Origin: an uncultured Acidobacteriota bacterium
GTDB taxonomy: Bacteria; Acidobacteriota; Thermoanaerobaculia; UBA5066
Length of the DNA: 58,405 nucleotides
Assembly: GCA_903845115.1 (NCBI GenBank)
Contig: CAIMWE010000049.1
Coordinates: 1 to 58,405, forward strand
Direction of reading: 5' to 3'
This document shows, in pieces, positions 45,623 through 54,197 of the stretch; positions within the stretch are counted from its first letter, which is position 1, and the number at the start of each line of letters is the position of its first letter. The position numbers and the translations under genes are program-made. The notes beneath the pieces were generated by a model. That model was given only the letters and a program-made list of their open reading frames with translations, was not told the DNA's origin and searched no databases.

Positions 45623-45654
45623 GTCGACGGCCCTGGCACGAACGCCGCGGAAGA

Positions 45655-45660
45655 TATGAT
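45655..45660 (+). promoter_or_regulatory. -10 box TATGAT, 7 nt before GTG start
   Basis: TATGAT, 7 nt, then GTG 45668; CTGGCA lies 16 nt upstream as a possible -35. The -10 overlaps an in-frame ATG (45656), which argues that the ATG is not transcribed. Confidence 0.5.
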
Positions 45661-45667
45661 TCCCGGC

Positions 45668-46822
45668 GTGATCGTCCCGGCCAAGGTCCTCCCCTCGAAG
45701 GTGCTCGCGCGATACCTGGAAAGGCACCGCCTGCTCGACGAGACGAGCGGGACGGCTCCCGACCGCTTCCTCCTGACGCTCATCAGGCGGTCGCTCGACT
45801 TCGTCCCGGCCGAGGCGAGCCTCCTGCTTCTCGACGACCCCGTCGCGAAGGAGGACGACCGGTCCAAGAACGACCTGACCATCGTCGTCGCGGCCGGGAT
45901 CGCCGGTGAGGTCTTCCTCGGCAAGAGGGTCCGGCCCGTGGAGGGGCTGGCGGGCTTCGTCTACGCGCGCGGGGAGCGCACCTGCGTCAACGACGTCGGG
46001 GGGGCGAACGTGCTCTCGCGCGAGCTCGACCCGCTCCTGCCCAGGCGGGTCGCCCAGGCGCTCGCGGTCCCGATCGTCGTCGAGAACCACGTCTGCGGGT
46101 CGCTCGTCCTGATCAACCAGAAAACCGGGCAGGGGTTCGACGCCCGCGACGAGCGGGTCATGGAGCTGTTCGGCGACACGCTCTCCCTGGCCCTGCAGAA
46201 CCTGCTCGACGAGCGGCGGGCCCGCGAGGTCGCCCGGCGGGACTCCCTGACCTCGCTCTACAACGACCGCTACTTCCACAAGAAGCTGCTCCAGGAGATC
46301 ATGAAGCTCCAGTCCCAGCCGGCGGGCGACCTCGCCCTCCTGTTCCTCGACTGCGACCACCTCAAGTCGGTCAACGACGAGCACGGGCACCTCGCCGGGA
46401 GCCAGGTCCTCCGGGAGCTCGCCTACATCATCCAGCGGAACGTCGCGGACATCTCCTGCCTGCCGTGCCGTTACGGCGGGGACGAGTTCACGGTCATCCT
46501 CATCGATGCCGACATGACGAAGGCCCTCGACGTGGCCGAGAGGATCCGCAAGGCGATCGAGGAGTGGACCTTCCTGCCGATGAGCATCGGACCGGGCGAG
46601 CCCGGCCTCAACCTGGCGGGAGTCATCACCATCTCGATCGGCGTGTCGACCTTCCGGAACCACTCCTCGCCGGACCGGCCGCCGAACGAGCAGAAGAACC
46701 AGATCTTGAAGCAGGCCGACGCCGCCCTCTACATGGCGAAGCTCGCGGGGAAGAACTGCGTGGTGGCCGCCCCCAGCGTGGCGCTCGGGACCGTCTCCGC
46801 GACGGTCATCCTGAAGAGCTGA
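45668..46822 (+). CDS. GAF-like plus GGDEF diguanylate cyclase
   Basis: 384 aa. N-terminal GAF-like sensory domain (about 25-180; VAAGIAGEVFLGKRVRPVEGL, AVPIVVENHVCGSLVLIN), then a GGDEF domain (about 192-370): DSLTSLYNDRYFHKKL, LFLDCDHLKSVNDEHGH, and an intact active site RYGGDEF near 267-273, so c-di-GMP synthesis is likely. No RxxD inhibitory site at the usual place five residues before GGDEF. GTG at 45668 chosen from the 7-nt leaderless spacing; an ATG at 45656 would add four residues. No membrane segment. Confidence 0.88.
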   Translation: MIVPAKVLPSKVLARYLERHRLLDETSGTAPDRFLLTLIRRSLDFVPAEASLLLLDDPVAKEDDRSKNDLTIVVAAGIAGEVFLGKRVRPVEGLAGFVYARGERTCVNDVGGANVLSRELDPLLPRRVAQALAVPIVVENHVCGSLVLINQKTGQGFDARDERVMELFGDTLSLALQNLLDERRAREVARRDSLTSLYNDRYFHKKLLQEIMKLQSQPAGDLALLFLDCDHLKSVNDEHGHLAGSQVLRELAYIIQRNVADISCLPCRYGGDEFTVILIDADMTKALDVAERIRKAIEEWTFLPMSIGPGEPGLNLAGVITISIGVSTFRNHSSPDRPPNEQKNQILKQADAALYMAKLAGKNCVVAAPSVALGTVSATVILKS

Positions 46823-46842
46823 GCCGGCCTCCCCGCGGAAAG

Positions 46843-46869
46843 CCGCCGGGCGACGCTCCCGCCCGGCGG
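46843..46869. terminator. Bidirectional hairpin between GGDEF gene and asnA
   Basis: CCGCCGGGCG (46843-46852) / CGCCCGGCGG (46860-46869), a perfect 10-bp stem with 7-nt loop in the 65-bp convergent gap. Confidence 0.6.
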
Positions 46870-46887
46870 TCCGTCCCGTCTCTCCCT

Positions 46888-48021
46888 CTACTCGAGGACG
46901 AAGATGTTCTTCCGGGCGCAGATCTCCTTGAGGATCTTGGGCCACACCGTGACGCTGACCTCCCCGATGTGCGCCTTCTTCAGCAGCGCCATGTAGGTCC
47001 GCGACTGCCCGATCCCGCCGCCGACCGAGAGCGGCACGTCGCCCGAGACGATCGCGCGGTGGTACGGGTACTTCAGGAAGTCCAGCTGGCCGGTGATCTC
47101 CAGCTGCTGGCGGAGGGTCTCGGCGTTGACGCGAATCCCCATCGACGAGAGCTCGTGCCGGCGCTTCGTCACCGGGTTCCAGACCAGGATGTCGCCGTTC
47201 AGGCCGTGCATCGGCTTCCCGCCCGCCGAGGTCGTCTCGGTGACCCAGTCGTCGTAGTCGGGCGCCCGCATCTCGTGCGGATACCCGTCCGCGAGCGTCC
47301 ACCCGATCCCGTAAATGAAGACCCCGGGGTAGCGCTGCAGGATCGCCGTCTCGCGCTGCTTGCGCGGCAGGTCCGGGAACATGTCCAGGATCTCCTCCGC
47401 GTGGAGGAACGTCAGCTCGTCTGGAAGGTCGGGGTACCTCGGGTCCCTGAGCTTCGGGAAGAGGTGCTGGACGTGCCGCTCCGCCCCCTTGATCACCTTC
47501 CAGATCCTCTGGACGACGTCCGTCAGGAAGGAAAGGCTCCGGTTCTCCACCGTGATCGTCCTCTCCCAGTCCCACTGGTCCACGTAGGCGCTGTGGTCGT
47601 GGTCGAGGAAGTAGTCCTTCCGGACGGCGCGCATGTCGGTGCACAGCCCCTCGCCGGGCGCCATTCCGAACTGCTGGAGCGCGAGCCGCTTCCATTTCGT
47701 CGCGGCCTGGACCACCTGCGCCTCCACGGGGTGGAGGTTCCGGTCGTTCGAGATGTGGAACTGGATCGGGGTCCTCGAGCCGTCCCGGTCCAGGTAGTCG
47801 TTGACGCCGCTGTCGGCCTCCACGATGAGCGGGACGGTCACCATCATCAGCCCCAGCTCGCGGCAGAGCCCGTCCTCGATGAACTCCTTGGCCGCCATCA
47901 CCGCCCGCTGCGTTTCCCTCGGCGTCAGCAGCGAACGGTAGTCGTCGGGCAGGACGCGCTCGATCTCCTCGTACGTCCCGATCCCGGGTCCTGCAAGATC
48001 CGCCTTCTTGTCCACCAGCAT
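46888..48021 (-). CDS. asnA: Aspartate--ammonia ligase (asparagine synthetase A)
   Basis: 377 aa, longer than the ~330-aa E. coli enzyme. Makes asparagine from aspartate, ammonia and ATP; class II aminoacyl-tRNA-synthetase-like fold. Visible: LMMVTVPLIVEADSGVNDYLD, FHISNDRNLHPVEAQVVQAATKWKR (split around residue 95-120), GLCTDMRAVRKDY, DHDHSAYVDQWDWE near 150, and the ATP-site end LSVGGGIGQSRTYMALL near 345. ATG at 48021 with GGAG upstream. Single-gene unit facing the GGDEF gene. Confidence 0.94.
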   Translation of the reverse strand: MLVDKKADLAGPGIGTYEEIERVLPDDYRSLLTPRETQRAVMAAKEFIEDGLCRELGLMMVTVPLIVEADSGVNDYLDRDGSRTPIQFHISNDRNLHPVEAQVVQAATKWKRLALQQFGMAPGEGLCTDMRAVRKDYFLDHDHSAYVDQWDWERTITVENRSLSFLTDVVQRIWKVIKGAERHVQHLFPKLRDPRYPDLPDELTFLHAEEILDMFPDLPRKQRETAILQRYPGVFIYGIGWTLADGYPHEMRAPDYDDWVTETTSAGGKPMHGLNGDILVWNPVTKRRHELSSMGIRVNAETLRQQLEITGQLDFLKYPYHRAIVSGDVPLSVGGGIGQSRTYMALLKKAHIGEVSVTVWPKILKEICARKNIFVLE

Positions 48022-48202
48022 CGCCTTGGCTCCTTTCCCGGCGGCGCTCCGCCGGAGAGATGCAACTCGCCCGGCGGCAGCCGTCGGGCCCGAAAACACC
48101 TGGCCGCGAATGGGTCGTCGGCGTCCCACGGGAGCACCCCCTCCCTGGCCACCTCCGGGCAGAATTATCCCCCGTTTCACGGCCGGCGGGTCACCGGTCC
48201 CC

Positions 48203-48211
48203 TGCTATCAT
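48203..48211 (+). promoter_or_regulatory. Extended -10 TGCTATCAT upstream of lat
   Basis: TGC-TATCAT as at 23471, but here 30-57 nt upstream of the candidate starts, giving a short true leader that contains GGAGG (48222-48226). Confidence 0.5.
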
Positions 48212-48268
48212 CGACCCCGCTCGGAGGCCGTCGAATCATCGATGCGCGCCCCGCGGCCCGGAGGATTC

Positions 48269-49624
48269 ATGCCGCCCACCCCCAGTCAGCAGACCCGTGT
48301 GGAGCCGAAGGGCGTCCTCGCCTCCCTGAAGAAGCACCTCCTCGTCGACGGCTACCACGTCGTCATGGACCTCCGGCGCTCCAGGGGGAGCTACGTATGG
48401 GACTCCCTCCACGAGGTCGAGGTCCTGGACTTCTTCTCGCACTTCGCCACCTGCCCGATCGGCTACAACCACCCCAGGCTCCTCGAGCCGGCTTTCCTCG
48501 AGGAGCTCCAGTGGGCCGCCGTCACGAAGCCCGCCAACAGCGACATCTACACGCAGGAGATGGCCGATTTCGTCGAGACCTTCTGCCGCGTGGCGATCCC
48601 TCCCTCGCACCAGGATCACCTCTTCTTCGTGGAGGGGGGCGCCCTCGCGAACGAGAACCAGCTCAAGGCCGCGTTCGACTGGAAGGTCCGCAAGAACCTC
48701 CGGAGGGGATACCGGCGCGAGGTCGGGACCAAGATCATCCACTTCGAGCAGGCCTTCCACGGGCGGAGCGGGTACACCCTCTCGCTCACCAACACGGCGG
48801 ACGCGCGGAAGACGATGTACTTCCCCAAGTTCCAGTGGCCGCGCATCGTCAACCCGAAGCTGACCTTCCCGATCACGCCGGAGTCCCTCGAGCAGGTCCG
48901 GGCCACGGAGCGGCTCGCCGTCGCGCAGATCAAGCAGGCCCTCGCCGAGAACCGGGACGACGTGGCCGCCCTGATCATCGAGCCGATCCAGGGAGAGGGC
49001 GGGGACAACCACTTCCGGCCCGAGTTCTTCCGCGAGCTCCGGACCCTGTGCGACGAGAACGAGATGCTCTTCCTGATCGACGAGGTCCAGACCGGCCTGG
49101 GGCTGACCGGCGCGATGTGGGGCTACGAGCACATGGGGGTGGTGCCCGACATGTTCTCGTTCGGAAAGAAGACCCAGGTCTGCGGGTTCGCCTCGAACGA
49201 CCGGATCATGGACGAGCCCGAGAACGTCTTCACCGTCTCCTCCCGCATCAACTCCACCTGGGGCGGCAACCTCGTCGACATGGTGCGCTGCCGGAAGTTC
49301 CTCGAGGTGATCGACGAAGAGAGCCTGATCGAGAACGCCCGCACCACCGGCAACTTCCTGCAGAAGAAGCTGGGAGAGCTGGCCGCCGAGTTCCCGGGGA
49401 AGATGACGGGCGTCCGGGGCCGCGGCCTCTTCATCGCCTTCGACCTGCCGGACGGCGCCACGAGGGGGAAGGTCCTCTCCACCTGGCTCCAGAAGTACAA
49501 CGTGATGGGCCTCGCCTCCGGGGAGAGGGCGATCCGCCTCCGGCCGCCCCTGACGTTGACCCGGGAGGACGTCGCGACGGGCGTCCAGCGCCTCAGGGCC
49601 GCCCTCACCGAGGTCCTTGCATAG
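48269..49624 (+). CDS. lat: L-lysine 6-aminotransferase
   Basis: 451 aa class III PLP aminotransferase converting lysine and 2-oxoglutarate to 2-aminoadipate semialdehyde and glutamate. GYNHPRLLEPAFLEELQWA, FFVEGGALANENQLKAAFDW, EQAFHGRSGYTLSLTNT near 162, IIEPIQGEGGDNHF near 237, LIDEVQTGLGLTG near 269 and Schiff-base Lys in FGKKTQVCGF near 299, all in the LAT-specific pattern. ATG at 48269 follows GGAGGA closely; ATG 48242 with a more distant GGAGG would add nine residues. The stop region overlaps mtgA by 8 bp. Confidence 0.92.
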   Translation: MPPTPSQQTRVEPKGVLASLKKHLLVDGYHVVMDLRRSRGSYVWDSLHEVEVLDFFSHFATCPIGYNHPRLLEPAFLEELQWAAVTKPANSDIYTQEMADFVETFCRVAIPPSHQDHLFFVEGGALANENQLKAAFDWKVRKNLRRGYRREVGTKIIHFEQAFHGRSGYTLSLTNTADARKTMYFPKFQWPRIVNPKLTFPITPESLEQVRATERLAVAQIKQALAENRDDVAALIIEPIQGEGGDNHFRPEFFRELRTLCDENEMLFLIDEVQTGLGLTGAMWGYEHMGVVPDMFSFGKKTQVCGFASNDRIMDEPENVFTVSSRINSTWGGNLVDMVRCRKFLEVIDEESLIENARTTGNFLQKKLGELAAEFPGKMTGVRGRGLFIAFDLPDGATRGKVLSTWLQKYNVMGLASGERAIRLRPPLTLTREDVATGVQRLRAALTEVLA

Positions 49625-50360
49625 GAAATGGGCCGCGCTCGCGGCCCTCGCCCTGCTCGTCTGGGGGGCGGTCTGGTTCGTCCCCCTTCCCTCGATCCTC
49701 CTCCTCCGTCTTCGCCCGCCGGGGACGACCTCTTTCATCGAGATCCGGAAGGCGAAGCTCCGGGCGGCCGGCAAGTCCGACGCGGTGGCCCGCACCCCCG
49801 TGCCGCTCGCCGCCGTCTCGCCCTCCCTCGTCCGGGCCGTCCTCGCGGCCGAGGACAGCCGTTTCTACCTTCACCACGGCATCGACTGGGACGCGGTCCG
49901 GGAGGCGCGGGAATACAACCGGGCCCAGGAGGGCCGCCGGCGCCCCAAGGTCCGGGGAGCCTCCACCATCACCCAGCAGCTCGCCAAGAACCTCTACCTC
50001 TCGCCCGATCGGAGCCTCTTCCGGAAGGCGCGGGAGGCGGTGATCGCCTCCGCGATCGAGCTGCTCCTCCCGAAGGAGCGGATCCTGGAGCTCTACCTCT
50101 CGGCGGTCGAGTGGGGAGAGACCGTCTACGGGTGCGAGGCGGCGGCAAGGCACTACTTCGGGATCCCCTGCCGGAGCCTCGGCCCCGCGCAAGCGGCCTG
50201 GCTCGCGGCGATGCTGCCGGGCCCCGCCTGGTACCGCGCGCGGCCCGCGGCTCACGATCGCCGCGCCGCCCGGATCGCCGCGCGCGCCGCCCGGGAGACG
50301 CTGCCGCTCGCCCCGTTCCCGGCCGAGCCCGAAGGGACGGACGAGCCGCCCGCGCGGTAG
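49617..50360 (+). CDS. mtgA: Monofunctional peptidoglycan transglycosylase
   Basis: 247 aa. N-terminal anchor (about 5-25), then a GT51 domain polymerising glycan strands from lipid II: catalytic Glu in AAEDSRFYLHHGIDWDA near 77-93, RGASTITQQLAKNLYLS near 118, KERILELYLSAVEWGE near 155, YFGIPCRSLGPAQAAWLAAM near 178. No transpeptidase domain. Starts TTG at 49617 inside the end of lat, with GAGG just upstream; no later start keeps the anchor. Confidence 0.9.
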   Translation: MHRKWAALAALALLVWGAVWFVPLPSILLLRLRPPGTTSFIEIRKAKLRAAGKSDAVARTPVPLAAVSPSLVRAVLAAEDSRFYLHHGIDWDAVREAREYNRAQEGRRRPKVRGASTITQQLAKNLYLSPDRSLFRKAREAVIASAIELLLPKERILELYLSAVEWGETVYGCEAAARHYFGIPCRSLGPAQAAWLAAMLPGPAWYRARPAAHDRRAARIAARAARETLPLAPFPAEPEGTDEPPAR

Positions 50361-50363
50361 ACT
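50358..50363 (+). promoter_or_regulatory. -10-like TAGACT, 9 nt before lipoprotein start
   Basis: TAGACT overlaps the mtgA stop (TAG) and ends 9 nt before ATG 50373. The same hexamer is used at 13277. A nearly leaderless mRNA is possible. Confidence 0.35.
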
Positions 50364-50372
50364 GCCATCGAC

Positions 50373-51215
50373 ATGCTGACACCCTCCTTCCCTGTCCGGC
50401 GGGCCCTTCCCATCGTTCTCGTCGGCTTCCTGGCCCTGGCCGCTTGCGCCCCCAAGCCGGCTTCGATCCGCGTCTCCACCCACCGGCTGACCATCTACGG
50501 ACTGAAGCGCGGCGCGGTGGCCAAGGCCGAAGTGCTCGACGCGAAGGAGCTCGCCATCCCGGGCGCGATCCTGCAGTGGGTCTCCTCGAAGCCGAAGGTG
50601 GCCACGGTCGACGGCAACGGAATCGTCAAGGCGGTCGGCGCCGGGCGATCGATCGTGACCGTCGCTCACGCCGGGCTGTCGTCCACGATCAGCGTCGAGG
50701 TCGTCGACGTCACCTCCATCGCCGTCTCCCCCCTCCGGACCACGCTCATGGGCGGGAAGGGCGCGACGACGACCTTCACCGCCGAGGTGAAGGACTCGAC
50801 CGGCAAGCAGGTCGACGCCAAGCCGGTCTGGACCTCCACGAACCCGGCCACGGCCACGATCGACCAGGCGGGGGTCGCCAGCGCGGTTGGCGAGGGACGG
50901 ACGGGGATCGCGGCCTCGCTGGGCGAGATCAGCGCCCCCGCCGACCTGACCGTCGTCTTCCGCGACCTGGCCTCCTTCGAGGTGACCCCACCGACCATCA
51001 TCCTGAAGACCGGCGACACCCAGAAGCTGAACGTCATCGCCAAGGACGGCGCGGGGCAGGTCATCGAGGAGGTGGCAGTCGGCTGGACCTCGGACCAGCC
51101 GAAGTCGGCCATCGCCGTCAACGGCCTCGTGAAGGCGCTCTCCGCCGGCCACGCCAGGATCCACGCCACCTGCGGCCCCAAGGCGGCCGAAGTTTCGGTC
51201 ATCGTCCTTCCGTGA
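50373..51215 (+). CDS. Lipoprotein with three Big_2-like Ig domains
   Basis: 280 aa. Lipobox LALAAC with Cys25 as the lipidation site, then three tandem bacterial Ig-like (Big_2) repeats at about 28-115, 116-195 and 198-280, each with the pattern W-x-S-x-x-P-x-x-A-x-V-x-x-x-G (QWVSSKPKVATVDGNGIV; VWTSTNPATATIDQAGVA; GWTSDQPKSAIAVNGLV). Probably surface or periplasmic adhesion/scaffold. The stop sits at a small hairpin (GAGCC...GGCTC). Confidence 0.85.
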   Translation: MLTPSFPVRRALPIVLVGFLALAACAPKPASIRVSTHRLTIYGLKRGAVAKAEVLDAKELAIPGAILQWVSSKPKVATVDGNGIVKAVGAGRSIVTVAHAGLSSTISVEVVDVTSIAVSPLRTTLMGGKGATTTFTAEVKDSTGKQVDAKPVWTSTNPATATIDQAGVASAVGEGRTGIAASLGEISAPADLTVVFRDLASFEVTPPTIILKTGDTQKLNVIAKDGAGQVIEEVAVGWTSDQPKSAIAVNGLVKALSAGHARIHATCGPKAAEVSVIVLP

Positions 51216-51312
51216 GCCGCCCGGCTCGAACGGATCGCGCCAGCGCCATTCTCTCCAGCAGCGCTCCGGGGGCGAAATGGAGCGGACGGGCTGGAACCGG
51301 TCAGGAGGCCAA

Positions 51313-52797
51313 GTGAAAATCAGTCATCTCTCCGCCGAGTGCAGCCCGTTCGCCAAGACGGGCGGGCTCGGCGACGTCGTCGGGGCCCTTCCGAAGGCCC
51401 TGGCCCGGCGGGACCACGACGTCGACGTCTGGCTCCCCTTTCACCTCGAGGCGGCTCAATGGTACCGGCGGCGCCTCCAGTGGCCAGTCGAGGCGACGCC
51501 GCCGTTCGACGTCTCCGTCCTCGGCCGCCCCTACCGGGTCGGCATCCTGAAGGGGCAGCTCCCGCACGGCGGAGTGCCGGTCTACTTCGTGGCGCACGAC
51601 CCCTTCTTCCATCGGCCCGCGGGGATCTACGCCCCGAACGACAGCGGGATGGACGACGGCCTCTGGAGGTTCACGCTCTTCGTCCGCGCGGCTCTCGAGG
51701 CCATGCGCCGCATCGGCCGGAGGCCGCAGATCCTCCATACGCACGACTGGCACCCGGCCCTCGCGACGATGCTCGGCGCCTGGAGCGGCTGGCGGGACCG
51801 CTGGTTCGACGACGTCGCGTCGGTCCTCACCATCCACAACATCCAGTACCAGGGGATCTACCCGCCTGACCAGTTCCCCACGCTGGGCCTCCCCGACGAG
51901 GTCCGCGCCGGAGGGTTGCTCGACTTTCGCGGCGCGCTCGGCCTCCTGAAAGGGGGCCTCGAGGCGGCGGACATCATCACCACCGTCTCGCCCACGTTCG
52001 CGCGGGAGATCCAGACGCCCGAAGGGGGCGCCGGCCTGGACGCCATCCTGCGGGGGCGGAGCGACCGGCTGACCGGCATCCTCAACGGGATCGACCGGGA
52101 GGTCTGGAACCCCGCCCACGACCCGCACCTCTCGGCCCTGTACGGAGCCAGCGACCTGTCGGGGAAGGCCGAGTGCCGCTACGAGCTCCTCCGGATCGCC
52201 GGCTTCGAGACGGCGGACCCCGGCATGGTCGTCGGGGCGATCGGCCGCCTCGTCGACCAGAAGGGCTTCGACCTCCTGCTGGAGGCCGCCCCCGAGCTGA
52301 TTCGCCGGGGACTCCGGATCATCATGCTGGGTTCGGGCGAGCCGGCCCTCGAGGGGTCGATGCGCCTCCTCGAGAAGCACCACCACGGACACTTTCGCGC
52401 CTTCTTCGGCTACGACGAGGTCCTCTCCCACCGGATCGAGGCCGGGGTCGACGCGCTCGTCATGCCCTCGCGCTTCGAGCCGTGCGGCCTGTCCCAGATG
52501 TACTCCCTGGCGTACGGGACGGTCCCGATCGTCCGGAAAACCGGCGGCCTCGCCGATTCCGTCGTCGGCTTCGACGGCACCAACGAGAACGTCGCGAACG
52601 GCTTCCACTTCGAGGACCCTTCTCCCCACGCCCTGGCCGCCGAGATCCTCAGGGCGCAGCACGTCTTCTTCCAGCGGGGCACCTGGTACCGCCTCATGCG
52701 AAACGGCATGCTCGTCGACAACTCCTGGGAAAACGCCGCCGGCCAGTACGAAGCGGCCTACCAGAGGGCGCGAGAGGTTCGCGGGCTGCCGTGGTAG
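51313..52797 (+). CDS. glgA: Glycogen/starch synthase (ADP-glucose type)
   Basis: 494 aa GT5 enzyme extending alpha-1,4-glucan from ADP-glucose. N-terminal VKISHLSAECSPFAKTGGLG (ADP-glucose-binding KTGGLGD), HTHDWHPALAT near 151, TIHNIQYQGIYPPDQF near 177, second KTGGLADSV in the C-terminal donor domain near 410 and E-x7-E segment SRFEPCGLSQMYSLAYG near 387. GTG at 51313 with AGGAGG 4-5 nt upstream. No other glycogen genes nearby. Confidence 0.94.
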   Translation: MKISHLSAECSPFAKTGGLGDVVGALPKALARRDHDVDVWLPFHLEAAQWYRRRLQWPVEATPPFDVSVLGRPYRVGILKGQLPHGGVPVYFVAHDPFFHRPAGIYAPNDSGMDDGLWRFTLFVRAALEAMRRIGRRPQILHTHDWHPALATMLGAWSGWRDRWFDDVASVLTIHNIQYQGIYPPDQFPTLGLPDEVRAGGLLDFRGALGLLKGGLEAADIITTVSPTFAREIQTPEGGAGLDAILRGRSDRLTGILNGIDREVWNPAHDPHLSALYGASDLSGKAECRYELLRIAGFETADPGMVVGAIGRLVDQKGFDLLLEAAPELIRRGLRIIMLGSGEPALEGSMRLLEKHHHGHFRAFFGYDEVLSHRIEAGVDALVMPSRFEPCGLSQMYSLAYGTVPIVRKTGGLADSVVGFDGTNENVANGFHFEDPSPHALAAEILRAQHVFFQRGTWYRLMRNGMLVDNSWENAAGQYEAAYQRAREVRGLPW

Positions 52798-52816
52798 ACG
52801 CGCTTCGCGGCCTACC
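52793..52816 (+). terminator. Hairpin spanning glgA stop
   Basis: GGTAG (52793-52797, containing the stop TAG) pairs with CTACC (52812-52816), and CGCG (52799-52802) with CGCG (52806-52809). A shorter relative of the stop-spanning repeats at lpd, trxA and hom. The following CCTACCCTTCCG (52811-52822) resembles the repeat tail of copies A and B. Confidence 0.5.
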
Positions 52817-52891
52817 CTTCCGCACCCCGGATCATCTTGCCGGAGAGCGCCGTCCCTGTGACCGCGGCGGCGCGCTCGAGGAGTAAACCCG

Positions 52892-53896
52892 ATGATGAAC
52901 GCCCTCTGCCTCTCTCTCCTGGCGATCTCCCTTTTCGGCCAGGTCGATGTGTATTCCCACCGGGGAGTGCGCTCGTTCGCCCCGGAGAACACGCTGCCCG
53001 GAATCGACGCGTCCCTCCGCATCGGAACGGACTGGGTGGACATGGACGTCGTCCTCACGAAGGACGGAGAGGTCCTCCTCTCTCACGATCCCGTCCTGAA
53101 CCCGGCGATCGTGCGTGACGCCCGGGGGAACTACGTGGCCGCGGGCTCCGAGGTCGTGAAGGACCTCACCCTCAGGGAGCTGCGGCGGTTCGACGTCGGC
53201 AGGATCGACCGGGAGACCAGCTACTCGCTGTTCTTTCCCGACCAGGTCGCCATCGACGGGACGCGGATGCCGACGCTCCGGGAGGCGGTCCGGCTGGTCC
53301 GCTCCAGGACGCGGCACCGGGTCGGGTTCCAGATCGAGATGAAGACCGATCCCACCAACCCCGGGATCAGCGCCGACCCGAAGCGTTTCGCCGGGGCGCT
53401 GTACAGGATTCTCCGGGAGGAGCGGATCGTCGAGGACGTGGAGATCCAGGCGTTCGACTTCACCTGCCTCTATGCGCTGCAGGCTCTCGACTCGAGGATC
53501 CGGACCGCCTACCTCACCTCCCGCGACAACGAGCCCGGGGGCGTGGACGACTTCTTCAGCTCCGATCCGAAGATTGCCGGCCGCTGGACCGGGGGGAAGC
53601 TCGTCAAGGACTACGAAAATTCGATCCCGCGGATGGTGAAGGCGCTCGGGGGGACCAACTGGGAGCCGGAGGATGCCGAGCTGACCCGGGAGAACCTGGA
53701 GCTGTCCCACAAGCTGGGGCTCAAGGTCGTCGTGTGGACCTGGCCCGAGCAGCTGGGCACCGCCTTCGACCCCGCGATGGTGGAGAAGATGATCGAGTGG
53801 GGCGTGGACGGGATCATCACCGACGACCCGGGAAGGCTGACCTCGATGCTCGCGGCGCGGGGGCTGCCGGTTCCCCCGAGATTCCCGACCGACTGA
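52892..53896 (+). CDS. Secreted glycerophosphodiester phosphodiesterase
   Basis: 334 aa. Short signal peptide (about 1-17, ALCLSLLAISLFG), then a GDPD TIM barrel: catalytic SHRGVRSFAPENT near 22-34, DWVDMDVVLTKDGEVLLSHD (metal and acid residues near 46-66), QIEMKTD near 148, and VVVWTWPEQ and GVDGIITDDPG near the C-terminus. Hydrolyses deacylated phospholipid diesters to glycerol-3-phosphate. ATG at 52892 with GGAG upstream. Followed by repeat copy B. Confidence 0.9.
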   Translation: MMNALCLSLLAISLFGQVDVYSHRGVRSFAPENTLPGIDASLRIGTDWVDMDVVLTKDGEVLLSHDPVLNPAIVRDARGNYVAAGSEVVKDLTLRELRRFDVGRIDRETSYSLFFPDQVAIDGTRMPTLREAVRLVRSRTRHRVGFQIEMKTDPTNPGISADPKRFAGALYRILREERIVEDVEIQAFDFTCLYALQALDSRIRTAYLTSRDNEPGGVDDFFSSDPKIAGRWTGGKLVKDYENSIPRMVKALGGTNWEPEDAELTRENLELSHKLGLKVVVWTWPEQLGTAFDPAMVEKMIEWGVDGIITDDPGRLTSMLAARGLPVPPRFPTD

Positions 53897-53925
53897 GCGA
53901 GGTCGCTTCGCGCCTCGCCGAGGGC

Positions 53926-54018
53926 GGCGCTTCGCGCCTACCGGAGCTTGCTGCCGTTCGAGAGGGGAACCCCTGCGCACGGTTCCCCTCGCCGCCTTGC
54001 GGCCCACCCTTCCGGGCA
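53926..54018 (+). repeat. Dispersed 3'-end repeat, copy B
   Basis: Near-identical to 1349-1440, including the stretch CTACCGGAGCTTGCTGCCG and the 10-bp hairpin GAGGGGAACC (53962-53971) / GGTTCCCCTC (53981-53990). Confidence 0.8.
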
Positions 54019-54104
54019 CCGGGATGAGAGCCGGACGGATTGCGAACCCCATCCATTTGGATTCCCTTCTCCTGGGCGCGAAGGGGGAGGCCCGGCGGGC
54101 CGCG

Positions 54105-54128
54105 GGGGGAACCGGCCCGGTTTCCCCC
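54105..54128. terminator. GGGGGAACC hairpin before hom end
   Basis: GGGGGAACC / GGTTTCCCCC, about 9 bp with one wobble. Another member of the GGGAACC hairpin group in the 282-bp convergent gap. Confidence 0.5.
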
Positions 54129-54146
54129 GATCCACAGCAGCTGGAA

Positions 54147-54197
54147 CTTCCCGTTGACCGGCTGAGGCGCCCCGCGCCTCAGTCGGTCAACGGGAAG
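54147..54197 (-). terminator. Stop-codon-spanning inverted repeat after hom
   Basis: 54147-54170 pairs with 54174-54197 over 24 bp with one mismatch and a 3-nt loop. The hom stop (54179-54181, minus strand) lies inside the arm, so the last codons (FPLTD, stop) are mirrored downstream. Confidence 0.85.

Noticed and set aside
45656-45667. ATG 45656 as the start of the GGDEF gene
   Set aside because: It lies inside the TATGAT -10 box and the GTG at 45668 has the exact 7-nt leaderless spacing; kept only as an alternative.
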